From WSZJ01 sp964590435 (lineage in GTDB: Bacteria; Planctomycetota; MHYJ01; WSZJ01), in NCBI GenBank assembly GCA_964590435.1, contig CAZPWT010000012.1, forward strand, positions 1 to 64,000: a DNA stretch of 64,000 bases, given 5' to 3'. How positions within the stretch are numbered: the first letter of the stretch is position 1; each line of letters opens with the position of its first letter. This document shows positions 34,101 to 42,234 of the stretch, in pieces. The notes beneath the pieces were generated by a model. It worked only from the letters and a program-made list of their open reading frames with translations. It made no database searches and had not been told where the DNA came from. The position numbers were made by a program, and so were the translations under genes.

Positions 34101-37023
34101 TCAGCGTCGTCTGGTTCGCTTCCGTCGTCACCAGCACCGAGGCGCCCGCGACGTCGCTCCACAGCAGGATCCGCGCCGTCTGCCCCGGCCGGTACGTCCG
34201 CTCTTCCGGCGTCAGGTCGAGCTCGCGGAAGCGCGCCGCGGCGTTGGCCGCGTTCGGGTCGGCGACATTGATCTGCGTCCGCCCCGTGACCTTCTCGCCC
34301 CACGCGTCCTTCGACTCGTAAATGAACGCGTAGTACCCGCCCCGGTCTGCCTGCCACTTCCAGAACCCGCGCCCGTTCTTCCCCGTCGTGGCCGGCTCCG
34401 TGAAGAACGGCTCGTCCTTCCAGCCGCCGTTCGGCGCAATCGTCGCGTCCCACACGATGCGGGCGACCGTCATGCTGCCGTCGCTGGGAAGCGGCTGGTT
34501 GTTGGCGTTCTGCGTGTTGAGCTCGATCTCGACGTGGTCGCCGGCGGTGTAGTAGCCGTGCTTCGACGAGAGCGTCGCGAACATCTGCGTCCGCGTGGCC
34601 CGAACCGTGCCGCTTCCCTCGATCGTGCGGCGGGAAGCGTCGGTGACCTGGGCGTGGACCTCGTACTCGTGGTCCATGTTGGGCATCTCGTTCTTGGCCT
34701 TCAGCGTGGACCACTCGACGAGGAGGACGCCGTTCTCGTCGGTCTTGCCGTTCCCGTCGGTGATGACTTCCTCGTTCCAGTCGCGTCCTGGGCGGCCCCA
34801 GCGGTCGCCGTAGTACCAGTCGAATTCCTCGGGCTCGCGGTACCAGAACGAGTAGCCGCGCCGCGTGACCGTGTAGTGCACGTCGGCGTTCGCGACGCCG
34901 CCGCCGAAGTAGTAGTCGGCGTGGATTTCAGCGGTGAGGCCTTCGCCGAGCTTGGCGAGCTCCGTCTTGGCGACGACTTCGACTTTGACCTCGGGCTTCT
35001 TGTACTCCTCGACGCGGAACTGGCACCAGCCGCGAGCGTTCTCGGGGCCTTCGACCTGCACCGAGTAGACGCCGAGCGGCGCCTTGATCGCGGGCGTCAC
35101 GTTCCCCGAGATGCTCCCGAACTCGTTCGTCTTCATGTCCGCATCCGTCAGCACGGTCCCCTTCGGGTCCGTGATGCGCACGTGCACCGTGTGGTCCTCG
35201 GGGACCGAGTACCCGGTGGCGCGCGGCACGCGCAGCGTCGACTTCCAGTTCACCGCCTGGCCGGGCCGGTAGACCGGGCGGTCCGTCCAGGTGTCGACCC
35301 GCGCCCCGCGCCCGCCTTCTTCCGACCAGTAGTGGTACGCCGTCAGGCCGATCGCGAGCCGCCCGTCCTTCTTCGCGTACGCCATCACCTGCGCGCCGCG
35401 ATTGGCCCCCGTGAAATCCACCTCCGCCAGCCCGTCCTTGTCCGTCTTCTTCGAGAACTTGTTGTCCTGGTAACGCTGTTTGCCGTTCTCCCACCAGTTG
35501 ATGCGCTCCAGCACGCGCACCTCGGCGCCCTCCTCGGGCTTTCCGGTCTCCGCGTCCGTCACATAGAACAGCCCGTCGCGGCCGGTCCGCTCCACCATCA
35601 CCAGGTCCGAGACCAGCACCACCACCCGCGACACCACGCCGCCCGCCTCGGACGTCAGCAGGTACGCCCCGGACTTCTGCGCCGGCACTTCGAACGCCTG
35701 CGCCGCCGGCGCATGCCGCCCGTCATCCTTCGTTTCAAGCGTCCACTTCGCCACCTCCTCGCCCGCCAGCTTCTTCGGCGACCGCGCCGCGGCGAAATTC
35801 GCGAAGTCCCCCGCCGTGAAATCCCCGTCCCTCTGCTCCACGTACTTCGACCACGCCGTCTCCAGGTCGAACTTCTCCAGCGTGAACGCGACCGACTTCA
35901 CGTTCCGCCAGTTCACGCTCAGCTCTACCTTCTGCCCGGGCAGCCAGTTCCCCGCCCCCGACAGCCCCAGCCGCGGCCGCTGGATCTCCTGGATGTGCCA
36001 CCGCGCGTCCGAAATCCACTTCGAGTCCTTGTGGTCCAGCACCTTCTGGAACTCTTCCACCGCCTGCACCCACTGCGCCCGGTCCTCCAGCGACCGCGCG
36101 ATCATGAACTGGATCTGGTCCGCAATCCCCGACGCAGGCCACTCCGTCTTCGCCCCGCGCAGGATCCCCAGCGCCTGCCCCAGCAGGTCCTCCTCCGCCT
36201 TCACTTCGAAATGCCACGGCCGCCGCAGCACGTACATCGCCTTGTCCCGCATCGCCGCCGCCGACTTCGCATGCTTCTCGTCGTCCGGGTCCAGCTTCAC
36301 GATCTCGTCCATCAGGAAGATCACCTTCTCGTTCGCGCTCCACGAAGCGTCGTACCGCTTCGCCTCGCCCGCCGGGTCCTTCCACTTCTCCCCCGCCGCC
36401 GCGCGCCCCATCCGCTGCTCGATGAACGGCCACAGCTCCACGTTCAGGTCGCACGTCAGCTGCCGCACCAGCCGGTCCTTCTTGTTGATCGCGTCCGCAT
36501 CCTTCGGGTTCGCCGCCAGCCCCGCCGCGTACAGGTCCCGCAGCTCGTAGCCGACCTTCTTCGCCTCCTCGAAACACTTCAGCACGTTCTCCATGTCCGT
36601 GCCCTGCGTCCACTCGTACGAAGCGCCGTCAAACCACTCCCCGCGCTTCCGCTCGTCGCCCTTGAAGTACACCTCGTGCGGCCAGTCGCGGTAGAGCTGG
36701 CCGAGCAGCACGAGCGCCCGGAGCTTGTAGTGGTCCTCGCCCTTCACCGCCGTCTTCAGCGCAACCTCGGCCTGGTCCCACTGGCGCAGCCGCACGTGGC
36801 AGACCGCGATCCGGAGATTCAGGTCGTCCTTCTCGGCGAATTCCGGCGCCAGCCGCCGGACCTCGAGGTAGCTCTCGAGTGCCTTCTTGTACGACTTCTC
36901 CTCGTAGAACTTGTTCCCCTTCTTCCACGAATCGTCCGGGGAAGGGTCGCCCGCGCGGGCGAGGGTGAAGGCGAGGACGACGAGGGCGGTGGCGATGGAT
37001 GCGGCGAAGAAGCGCAGCTTCAT
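31150..37023 (-). CDS. Bacterial alpha-2-macroglobulin family protein
   Basis: 1957 residues with an N-terminal signal peptide (1-22; no lipobox). A TPR-like helical region (~25-330) precedes macroglobulin beta domains: PVYRPGQAVNWKSTLRVP is a typical MG2 bait-side strand set, then GEHAKYEISATDWQGKPAKAE. A low-complexity Gly/Pro/Glu insert lies near ~1120-1190. The thioester motif is intact (YGCVEQ at ~residue 1446), followed by the alpha-alpha toroid of the TED domain. Such proteins trap proteases in the periplasm. The usual partner PBP1C is not adjacent. AGGAGG precedes the ATG at 37023. Confidence 0.9.
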   Translation of the reverse strand: MKLRFFAASIATALVVLAFTLARAGDPSPDDSWKKGNKFYEEKSYKKALESYLEVRRLAPEFAEKDDLNLRIAVCHVRLRQWDQAEVALKTAVKGEDHYKLRALVLLGQLYRDWPHEVYFKGDERKRGEWFDGASYEWTQGTDMENVLKCFEEAKKVGYELRDLYAAGLAANPKDADAINKKDRLVRQLTCDLNVELWPFIEQRMGRAAAGEKWKDPAGEAKRYDASWSANEKVIFLMDEIVKLDPDDEKHAKSAAAMRDKAMYVLRRPWHFEVKAEEDLLGQALGILRGAKTEWPASGIADQIQFMIARSLEDRAQWVQAVEEFQKVLDHKDSKWISDARWHIQEIQRPRLGLSGAGNWLPGQKVELSVNWRNVKSVAFTLEKFDLETAWSKYVEQRDGDFTAGDFANFAAARSPKKLAGEEVAKWTLETKDDGRHAPAAQAFEVPAQKSGAYLLTSEAGGVVSRVVVLVSDLVMVERTGRDGLFYVTDAETGKPEEGAEVRVLERINWWENGKQRYQDNKFSKKTDKDGLAEVDFTGANRGAQVMAYAKKDGRLAIGLTAYHYWSEEGGRGARVDTWTDRPVYRPGQAVNWKSTLRVPRATGYSVPEDHTVHVRITDPKGTVLTDADMKTNEFGSISGNVTPAIKAPLGVYSVQVEGPENARGWCQFRVEEYKKPEVKVEVVAKTELAKLGEGLTAEIHADYYFGGGVANADVHYTVTRRGYSFWYREPEEFDWYYGDRWGRPGRDWNEEVITDGNGKTDENGVLLVEWSTLKAKNEMPNMDHEYEVHAQVTDASRRTIEGSGTVRATRTQMFATLSSKHGYYTAGDHVEIELNTQNANNQPLPSDGSMTVARIVWDATIAPNGGWKDEPFFTEPATTGKNGRGFWKWQADRGGYYAFIYESKDAWGEKVTGRTQINVADPNAANAAARFRELDLTPEERTYRPGQTARILLWSDVAGASVLVTTEANQTTLSREVVKLDGKSKVLEFKLAEAQCPNFHVRAVTVRKGEIHQAATEIFVPPADKFLDVKVTPGKPEYKPGEHAKYEISATDWQGKPAKAEFGLAVFDRSVLYIAPSNVPDLRLEFWGGRRWANVNLMSSRQFSTSPVTTDGNKYPEYKLHGDPAGYGGRFGGRRGRHSQGEAWGDDKGAATGGFAPGAAEPPEADANEALRSEGGELEAKKSADPSAPPAPKTLMERKSKDGKPGNSKNDQGNGEAAVGAQPVVRKNFADTACWNPSIVTDENGKATLEFDMPDSLTTWLAVARGLDTGTRVGGASVEVQTRKTLMARLQAPRFFRERDELLISAIVNNASATDEQVKAALKLEGGTLELGSPESIDIKVAANGEVRLDWKVKATKEGSARITVSAIGLQDSDAMQLDFPVYVHGMDKLQSWAGVVKGDTETATFTIDVPADRKVSTADLTVQISPTMMGALLDALPYLIEYPYGCVEQTMSRFMPAVAVAKTLKDTGINLEDVGKRRELAYADIQTGKNPVFHTTALESIVESGLNRLYGFQNGMGGWGWWQSDRIDPFITAYVVNGLRIAKSAGAPIDENRLQNGINALKNNLREEKDLHRAAYCAYVLAECGALDKKDRDQLYDRRGDMNSYGRALMAMALFLAKDKEKAEVCIRNMEDFVKVDEKAGTAWWDREDRWSWWYWYGDDVEGNSAILRAYIMVDPKNANVPRVAKWLLMNRDGVRWKSTRDTAHAMMALLEYAKVAGELSPEYTADVMVDGKLLKSFGVTNENVLTLNGEASVKGDALETGKHTITVKKSGKGTAYWSVYLKYFTTEEDLPAGSSKLSVTRTVYRLKGRVEQTNENGRPVKRMVYDREKLASGAKVTSGDLLEIEMEIDAPNDYEYLVFEDFKAAGVEPTEVVSGRVWGALDSNREFRDEKVAFFVDWLPRGKHKIAYKARAEIPGAFHAMPVNGYAMYAPSVRAISDEFRIVIEDKPVGEGAK

Positions 37024-37095
37024 GGAACCTCCTGATGGGACACGAAAACACCGTAGCGTTTGGATTGGACGGGGGTGGGTTGGAGAAAGTTCCGG

Positions 37096-37262
37096 AAAAA
37101 CGGCAGGGGAAGGGGAAATTCCGGGAAGGGGCTTGGGTGGGCTGGGGCGAGGGATGGGGCGGGGGCAACCGCCAGCGCCCGGCAAAGGAGTGCCCCAGCC
37201 CCATCCCAAGCCCCAGCCCACCCGATCCCCCGCCCGCCGTTTCCCCATCCCCTGCCGTTTTT
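37096..37262. repeat. Large G-rich heptad inverted repeat, 167 nt
   Basis: Left arm 37096-~37167 and right arm ~37190-37262 are near-complementary, beginning AAAAACGGCAGGGGA and ending TCCCCTGCCGTTTTT. Each arm is a degenerate 7-nt tandem (GGGGCTT, GGGTGGG, CTGGGGC, GAGGGAT and the like). The element fills the gap between the alpha-2-macroglobulin start and the zinc-protein gene, whose TGA stop begins at its last base. With its T-run it could also terminate minus-strand transcription. Confidence 0.75.
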
Positions 37263-37717
37263 CAATGCCCCGCAGGCCCGCCGACATCTTCCGTATCCGC
37301 GTATTTCCCCGCGATGAGCAGGTCGTAACCCTTGTGGCGCGCGTTCTTTGGGGCGCCGAGATACTCCGCCGAGCACTGGTAGCAGACCGCGCGCGTCGGC
37401 ACCAGGAAGTAGAGGATGAAGTCCAGGACCACGATCCCCATGAACGACAGCCCGTACGTTTTCTGCGCGAACCAGATCGCGAGGACCGCGCTTCCCACCA
37501 TCACCAGGCATCCCAGCGATTGCGGAAAGTTTTTCTCCACGTACAGGTTCGGGCACTGGCACCGCCAGCACTTCGAGACGTCGTCGCGGTCGTCCGGCGG
37601 CGGCACCGTGACCTTGAGCTCGTCGCCGCAGGAAGGGCACTTCCCGACCGGCGACGCGGGGGTGACCGTATCGAAGCCCATGCACTGGTCTCGTTCGCAC
37701 CAGACGCGGATTCTCAT
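37262..37717 (-). CDS. Zinc-ribbon membrane protein
   Basis: 151 residues. Cys pairs KCPSCGDE and CWRCQCP near the N-terminus form a zinc ribbon; two hydrophobic helices (~75-115) follow, then another Cys pair VCYQCSAEYLG. Unknown function. Start overlaps the upstream gene's stop (ATGA). Confidence 0.7.
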   Translation of the reverse strand: MRIRVWCERDQCMGFDTVTPASPVGKCPSCGDELKVTVPPPDDRDDVSKCWRCQCPNLYVEKNFPQSLGCLVMVGSAVLAIWFAQKTYGLSFMGIVVLDFILYFLVPTRAVCYQCSAEYLGAPKNARHKGYDLLIAGKYADTEDVGGPAGH

Positions 37718-38457
37718 AGGGCGCGCAGACTCCACGTCGCGACCATTTCGCCGATGAGGACGAACACGCAGGCGACGTAGAGGATGCCGGTGGCGCTCTG
37801 GTTGGACTTGAGCTTGATGCAGCGCCAGGTCATCCAGGCGAGCACGCCGGGGCCGACGACGCCGACGGCGAGGCGAAGGAAGAAGAGGAGCTGGTCCTGC
37901 GTGGCAGCGTGGAAGACCTGGGTCAGCCAGTACGCCTCGGCGCAGAGGACGAGGGCCCGCAGCCCCACGGAGGCGGCGAACATGGTGTTCATCCGCCCGA
38001 GGTGGTCGAACGACATGCCTTTCTTCACGAGGTACCAGTGCCCGAGCACCATGGTGTCGAGCACGGTGCCGAGCATTGCGGCGCTGGCGAGGAGCGAGAC
38101 GCCGGCGATCCACGGCTCGGCCGGGAGGCCGCGGGACGGGAAGCGCACCGAGGCGGCGAGCCCCGCGAGTCCCGCGAGCACGGCGGGGACCGAAATCCAC
38201 ACCGCGGCGCGCTCGGCGCCGGCCCAAAGCAGGCCGTTGACGAACGCGGCGGCGCCGATGAAGACGTACCCGGTCACGCTCGCAGCCGAGGCGTCCAGCG
38301 GGCGCGTCATCGCGGCGCAGGCGGCGAGGAACAGCGCCCACCCGGCCATCATCTTGTAGAACCCTCGCCCGATCTCGCGGATCGGGACCGGGAGGCAGAA
38401 CGCCAGCAGCCCGACGGCCAGCGCAAAGAAGAACGCGGAGTGCCACGGCACGATCAT
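37714..38457 (-). CDS. Seven- or eight-helix membrane protein, unknown
   Basis: 247 residues, nearly all hydrophobic helices. A conserved-looking polar helix has GTVLDTMVLGHWYLVKKGM, with His and Asp inside the membrane, and VLCAEAYWLTQVFHAAT follows. These suggest cofactor or metal binding but no family was recognised. Coupled to genes on both sides by 4-nt overlaps. Confidence 0.65.
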   Translation of the reverse strand: MIVPWHSAFFFALAVGLLAFCLPVPIREIGRGFYKMMAGWALFLAACAAMTRPLDASAASVTGYVFIGAAAFVNGLLWAGAERAAVWISVPAVLAGLAGLAASVRFPSRGLPAEPWIAGVSLLASAAMLGTVLDTMVLGHWYLVKKGMSFDHLGRMNTMFAASVGLRALVLCAEAYWLTQVFHAATQDQLLFFLRLAVGVVGPGVLAWMTWRCIKLKSNQSATGILYVACVFVLIGEMVATWSLRAL

Positions 38458-38807
38458 CGCGCGCCCGCCTTCGGCCGCGCGAGCCGCGCCAGCACGCCGA
38501 ACGACACCGCCCCGAGCGCCGACGCCCCAAATGTCCACGTCGCGACCGACGACGGGCTCATCTCGTCGTGCCGGAACTGCTGCCAGAAATTCGCCGCCTG
38601 CACCACCGACAGCAGCGCCATCGCGCCGTAGAGTCGGAAGCGCTGCCCCGGGAGGACGAACAGCGCGCCGGCGACGCCCACCCACGCGACCGCCGCCACC
38701 AGCCGCGAGATTTTCACTTCTGTCCCGCAGCACGGGCACAGCGGGACCAGCCGCGACGCGAGCGCCATCGCCACGCAGTAAGCCGCCGCAGGGACCGCGG
38801 CGATCAA
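38454..38807 (-). CDS. Small membrane protein with CPCC motif
   Basis: 117 residues with four hydrophobic helices. LVPLCPCCGTEVKISRL between helices 1 and 2 is a single Cys-rich turn. The proposed TTG start gives a TTGA overlap with the hydrolase stop, in keeping with the couplings in this operon; an ATG 17 codons further in is the alternative. Confidence 0.5.
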   Translation of the reverse strand: MIAAVPAAAYCVAMALASRLVPLCPCCGTEVKISRLVAAVAWVGVAGALFVLPGQRFRLYGAMALLSVVQAANFWQQFRHDEMSPSSVATWTFGASALGAVSFGVLARLARPKAGAR

Positions 38808-39451
38808 CCGCGCCCCCGCATCGCCATCATCTCGAGCACGAACGGGTTCGTGTCGCGCTCCTCGCCCACCGTCGTCGACGGCCCGTGCCCGGGGTGGATT
38901 CGTGTTTCGTCGGGGAGCTTCATGATCTTCCCCGTGATGCTGTCCACGAATGTCTCCATGTCCCCGCCCGGTAAGTCCGTGCGCCCGACGCTTCCCGCCA
39001 TCAGCGTGTCGCCCGATAGCGCGTCGAGCCCGCAGACGTACGCCGCATGCCCCGGCGAATGCCCCGGGACGATCATCACGCGGAACTCGAGGTCGCCGAC
39101 CTTGACCGCGTCCCCCTCCTCCACCCACGTGTCGATCTTCGGCTGCTCCGGGACCGGCAGCCCGAACGCCAGCGACTGCTCGCGCAGGTGCTCGATCATC
39201 CCGCGCTCCCCCTTCGGCAGCACCGTCTCCGCCTTCGTCAGCCGCTGCGCCTCCGCCACGCCGAACACGTGGTCCCAGTGCGCATGCGTGATCAGGATCT
39301 TCGTGATCCGCAGCTTGTTCTTCTTCGCCAGCGCCAGCAGGTCCTCCACGTCGCCGCCCGGGTCGACGAGCGCCCCTTCATGGGTGGAAGGGTCTCCCAC
39401 GACGTAGGAGTTCTCGGCGAAGGGACCGACGACACGGCGCGCGAGGATCAT
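38804..39451 (-). CDS. Metallo-beta-lactamase-fold hydrolase (glyoxalase II-like)
   Basis: 215 residues, soluble. Metal site THAHWDH (residues ~55-61), the third-His loop VPGHSPGHAAYV, the bridging Asp in LSGDTLM and the last His in HPGHGPSTTVGEE. Hydrolyses a thioester such as S-lactoylglutathione or another thiol conjugate. First gene of a four-gene operon with three membrane/zinc proteins. Confidence 0.9.
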   Translation of the reverse strand: MILARRVVGPFAENSYVVGDPSTHEGALVDPGGDVEDLLALAKKNKLRITKILITHAHWDHVFGVAEAQRLTKAETVLPKGERGMIEHLREQSLAFGLPVPEQPKIDTWVEEGDAVKVGDLEFRVMIVPGHSPGHAAYVCGLDALSGDTLMAGSVGRTDLPGGDMETFVDSITGKIMKLPDETRIHPGHGPSTTVGEERDTNPFVLEMMAMRGRG

Positions 39452-39470
39452 CTCTCTATCTTACGCGAAG

Positions 39471-40544
39471 CTACTTCGCGCTCCCGACTTCCAGCGCCTT
39501 GTACACCGTGTCGCGGCGCACCGGCACCCGCCGCGCCTCCCGGATCAGCGCTTCCAGCTCCGCCTGCCCCATCATCTGGGGACTCGTCGCGCCGGCCATG
39601 TGCGTGATCTTCTCCTCGCGCACGGTCCCGTCCATGTCGTCCGCGCCGAACGACAGCGCCGTCTGCGCGACCTTCGTCCCGGTCATGATCCAGTAGACCT
39701 TGATGTGCGGAAAATTATCGAGCATCAGCCGGGAGACCGCGATGTGCCGCAGGTCCGAGAGGCCGCTCTGCTTGCGGATGTGGCTCAGGATCGAATTGTC
39801 CGGGTGGAACAGAAGCGGGATGAACGCGGTGAACCCGCCCGTCTCGTCCTGCAGCTCGCGCAGTTGCACCATGTGGTCTACGCAGTCCTCGGGCTTCTCG
39901 ATGTGCCCGTACAGCATCGTCGCCGTCGACTTCAGCCCGAGCCGGTGCGCGATCCGGTGCACCTCTTTCCATTCCTCCGCCGACATCTTGAACTTGCAGA
40001 TCTTCTTCCGCACCCGCTCCGCGAACATCTCCGCGCCGCCGCCGGGAAGCGAATCGAGCCCGGCGTCCATGAGTTCGCGCAGGACCTGCTCGGTCGACTT
40101 GTTGAACTTCTTCGCGAAGAAATCGATTTCGACGGCGGTAAAGCACTTGAGGTGCAGATGCGGCAGGCGCGCCTTGATGCCGCGCAGCAGGTCGGTGTAG
40201 TACTCCCACGGCAGATCGGGATGAAGCCCCCCGACGATGTGGATCTCGGTCGCGTTCGTCCCGCGCAGTTCCTCGGCCTTCGCGAACGCTTCTTCCAGCG
40301 AGTACTCGTAAGCGCCCTCCTCGCCCGGCTTCCGCGCAAACGCGCAGAACAAACAGGTGAGCACGCAGACGTTGGAGTAGTTGAGGTGCCGATTGGACAC
40401 CCAGTACGCGACGTTTCCATTGATCCGCTCGCGCACCGTATTAGCCAGCTCCCCGACTTCGATCAGCGGCGCCCCGTAGAGAAAAACGCCGTCCTCAAAG
40501 GAGAGCCTCTCTCCCTTCGCGACTTTCTCTCTGATCGAGTCCAT
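39471..40544 (-). CDS. mqnE: Aminofutalosine synthase MqnE (radical SAM)
   Basis: 357 residues. Radical-SAM cluster CVLTCLFCAF (C-x3-C-x2-C) following RHLNYSNV, and EIHIVGGLHPDLPWEYY, LDSLPGGGAEMF, ATMLYGHIEKPEDCVDHM are MqnE signatures. It makes aminofutalosine in the futalosine menaquinone pathway, consistent with a quinol-dependent chain. No other mqn gene is in the window. An in-frame start 12 codons upstream is possible. Confidence 0.93.
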   Translation of the reverse strand: MDSIREKVAKGERLSFEDGVFLYGAPLIEVGELANTVRERINGNVAYWVSNRHLNYSNVCVLTCLFCAFARKPGEEGAYEYSLEEAFAKAEELRGTNATEIHIVGGLHPDLPWEYYTDLLRGIKARLPHLHLKCFTAVEIDFFAKKFNKSTEQVLRELMDAGLDSLPGGGAEMFAERVRKKICKFKMSAEEWKEVHRIAHRLGLKSTATMLYGHIEKPEDCVDHMVQLRELQDETGGFTAFIPLLFHPDNSILSHIRKQSGLSDLRHIAVSRLMLDNFPHIKVYWIMTGTKVAQTALSFGADDMDGTVREEKITHMAGATSPQMMGQAELEALIREARRVPVRRDTVYKALEVGSAK

Positions 40545-40600
40545 CGTGCTCAAGCGCGACTCCCGAGGCCTTTCACTCAATCCTCAGCACTCACCACTCC

Positions 40601-40924
40601 CTACTTCCAGCCGGTCGGCAGCCCCTTCTCCACCACCCCCCGCCACCCGCTCATCCCCGGCACGACGTTGAACAGCCGCGTGAACCCGGACGCCTCGAGC
40701 GCTTCACAGGCATACTGCGACCGCGCCCCGTGCTCGCAGTGGACGTAGAGGTCCTTGTCGCGGGGCAGGTCGGCAAGGTAGACCTCGATGTCCGTGTGGG
40801 GCGCCAGGATGGCACCAGGGATGTGCCGCGCGGCGTATTCCTCGGGCTGCCGCACGTCCACGATGACGATCCCGGGCTTGCCGATCCCCTGGGCCATCTG
40901 CTCGTTGTTGATCGTCTGGATCAT
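40601..40924 (-). CDS. Single-domain rhodanese
   Basis: 107 residues. VIVDVRQPEEYAARHIPGAI is the rhodanese front motif and VHCEHGARSQYACEAL carries the active-site Cys loop (C-E-H-G-A-R). Transfers sulfane sulfur. AAGGAAA lies in the leader; a TACGAT -10 is at 40960-40965. Confidence 0.9.
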   Translation of the reverse strand: MIQTINNEQMAQGIGKPGIVIVDVRQPEEYAARHIPGAILAPHTDIEVYLADLPRDKDLYVHCEHGARSQYACEALEASGFTRLFNVVPGMSGWRGVVEKGLPTGWK

Positions 40925-40959
40925 CGAAAGCGTTTCCTTTGCAAATGCCGCTCCCGGCG

Positions 40960-40965
40960 ATCGTA
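40960..40965 (-). promoter_or_regulatory. Putative -10 (TACGAT) for the rhodanese gene
   Basis: Minus-strand TACGAT about 35 nt before the ATG, with a leader long enough for its AAGGAAA ribosome site. Confidence 0.35.
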
Positions 40966-41024
40966 TCCCTCAGCCGAAGGGGCGTCAATTCGGGCAATGC
41001 GGCGCCTGCTGCGGCAAGATGGTC

Positions 41025-41987
41025 TCAGCGACTGACGGTGATTTCGCGCGAGATTTCGAGGTCGGGCCAGCCTGGAATTCGCACGAGAACTCCAAGAATC
41101 CAGCAGGTGCTGTCGGCCTCTGCGGTTCCCGAAGGCGGCGAGGAGGGCGGCGAGGACGCCGGGAGGACGAAAGTGCCAACGAGAGATATCTCGTCTCCCG
41201 GCGCCAGCGTTGCTTCGCCCGCGACGACTTCTTCGTGCCCGTAGGGATACTGCCGGACCCAATTCGAAGGGGAGCCCGGAACGCGATCGTTCACAATCCT
41301 GACGCAGGCGAGGAGGAGCGAGGCGCCGGAAATTCGCACCCTGGTGCGTGCGCGAACCCGGGCGCGAACGCGCAGGACTTCGTTCGGGCGAACGGGGGAA
41401 GTGAACTCGTCGACGTGAAGGTCGACGCGCTGGAGCGCCAGCCAGGTGCGACTCATCGGAATTGCGGCGGCGAGCGCGACGAGGGAGAGCATTCCGAGAA
41501 AGAACTGGGCGAACCAGGGGACGCCAAACCAGATGGTGAGAGAGGCATGGAGGCCAATCCACGCGCCTGCCGCCAGGACGCACCCTGGCCCAAACCTGCC
41601 CGCGAACTGGCGAGGCACGTAGTGCCGGGGAATTGCCAGGAGCTTCATTGAAGAACCCGCCGCGGCGAGCACGGCGAACGAGGGATTGACCCCCGCCCTT
41701 GGAACTTCGTGGATCTCGTTTCCTGCGGGACCCTGGCGAGTGGCCGACAGGGCCGAGGATGCCAGATAGCCGAGGATTCCCGAGCCGATCAGGAAGAAGC
41801 CGAGCAGGCTGAGGGCCAGCGGCCGGTTCCCCAGCGGGATCTCTGCAGGCGTGCCGTCCAGTGCGGGAATCCGCAGGCCGCCCCCCCGAATCATCGCGGT
41901 ACCGATCGAAAGGGCTGCCACCCCGAATCCACCGGTCAGTGCCAGCAGAATGAGCCCGGCGGCGGCTCGAGTGATGAATCGCAACAT
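41025..41987 (-). CDS. Membrane protein, four helices plus C-terminal beta domain
   Basis: 320 residues. Helices at ~8-35, ~60-85, ~135-160 and ~165-185, then a ~130-residue beta-rich domain (VDLHVDEFTSPVRPNEVLRV onward). Layout matches the gene at 30130, suggesting paralogy. Function unknown. AGGGAGGG abuts the ATG and TATACT (minus strand, 42014-42019) would be its -10. Confidence 0.65.
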   Translation of the reverse strand: MLRFITRAAAGLILLALTGGFGVAALSIGTAMIRGGGLRIPALDGTPAEIPLGNRPLALSLLGFFLIGSGILGYLASSALSATRQGPAGNEIHEVPRAGVNPSFAVLAAAGSSMKLLAIPRHYVPRQFAGRFGPGCVLAAGAWIGLHASLTIWFGVPWFAQFFLGMLSLVALAAAIPMSRTWLALQRVDLHVDEFTSPVRPNEVLRVRARVRARTRVRISGASLLLACVRIVNDRVPGSPSNWVRQYPYGHEEVVAGEATLAPGDEISLVGTFVLPASSPPSSPPSGTAEADSTCWILGVLVRIPGWPDLEISREITVSR

Positions 41988-42013
41988 CCCTCCCTGCCGA
42001 ATCTCGGCGCCGG

Positions 42014-42019
42014 AGTATA
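42014..42019 (-). promoter_or_regulatory. Putative -10 (TATACT)
   Basis: Minus-strand TATACT, 26 nt before the ATG at 41987, with a ribosome site in the leader. Confidence 0.45.
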
Positions 42020-42043
42020 GAGGAAGCTCATTTTCCTTTTCGC

Positions 42044-42072
42044 TTGAACTTCTCCATTCTTCCGCCTATTAA
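42044..42072 (+). promoter_or_regulatory. Promoter of tRNA-Leu
   Basis: TTGAAC at 42044-42049, 17-nt spacer, TATTAA at 42067-42072; the mature tRNA begins 11 nt further on. Confidence 0.75.
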
Positions 42073-42083
42073 TACCCATCCGC

Positions 42084-42167
42084 GCGGGAATGGCGGAACT
42101 GGCAGACGCGCTAGCTTCAGGAGCTAGTGGGGTCACACCCGTGGAGGTTCAACTCCTCTTTCCCGCA
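42084..42167 (+). tRNA. tRNA-Leu (CAG anticodon)
   Basis: Acceptor arms GCGGGAA and TTCCCGC pair fully, with A as discriminator and no encoded CCA. The anticodon arm is CTAGC-TTCAGGA-GCTAG, so the anticodon is CAG. A long variable arm (TGGGGTCACACCCGT region) marks it as a type II tRNA, and the T-arm is GGAGG-TTCAACT-CCTCT. Confidence 0.96.
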
Positions 42168-42175
42168 TGCGTAGG

Positions 42176-42202
42176 GCGCCGGCTTCGGCCGGCGCTTTTT
42201 TT
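42176..42202 (+). terminator. Terminator after tRNA-Leu
   Basis: Perfect 8-bp stem GCGCCGGC - TTCG - GCCGGCGC followed by seven T. Confidence 0.93.
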
Positions 42203-42234
42203 GTTGGGTGAGCTGGGCGGCGCTGGAAGGCGAA

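Noticed and set aside
31141..37035. Roughly 1960-codon plus-strand frame opposite the alpha-2-macroglobulin
   Set aside because: Arg/Val/His-rich shadow translation; the minus-strand gene has a thioester motif, signal peptide and AGGAGG site.
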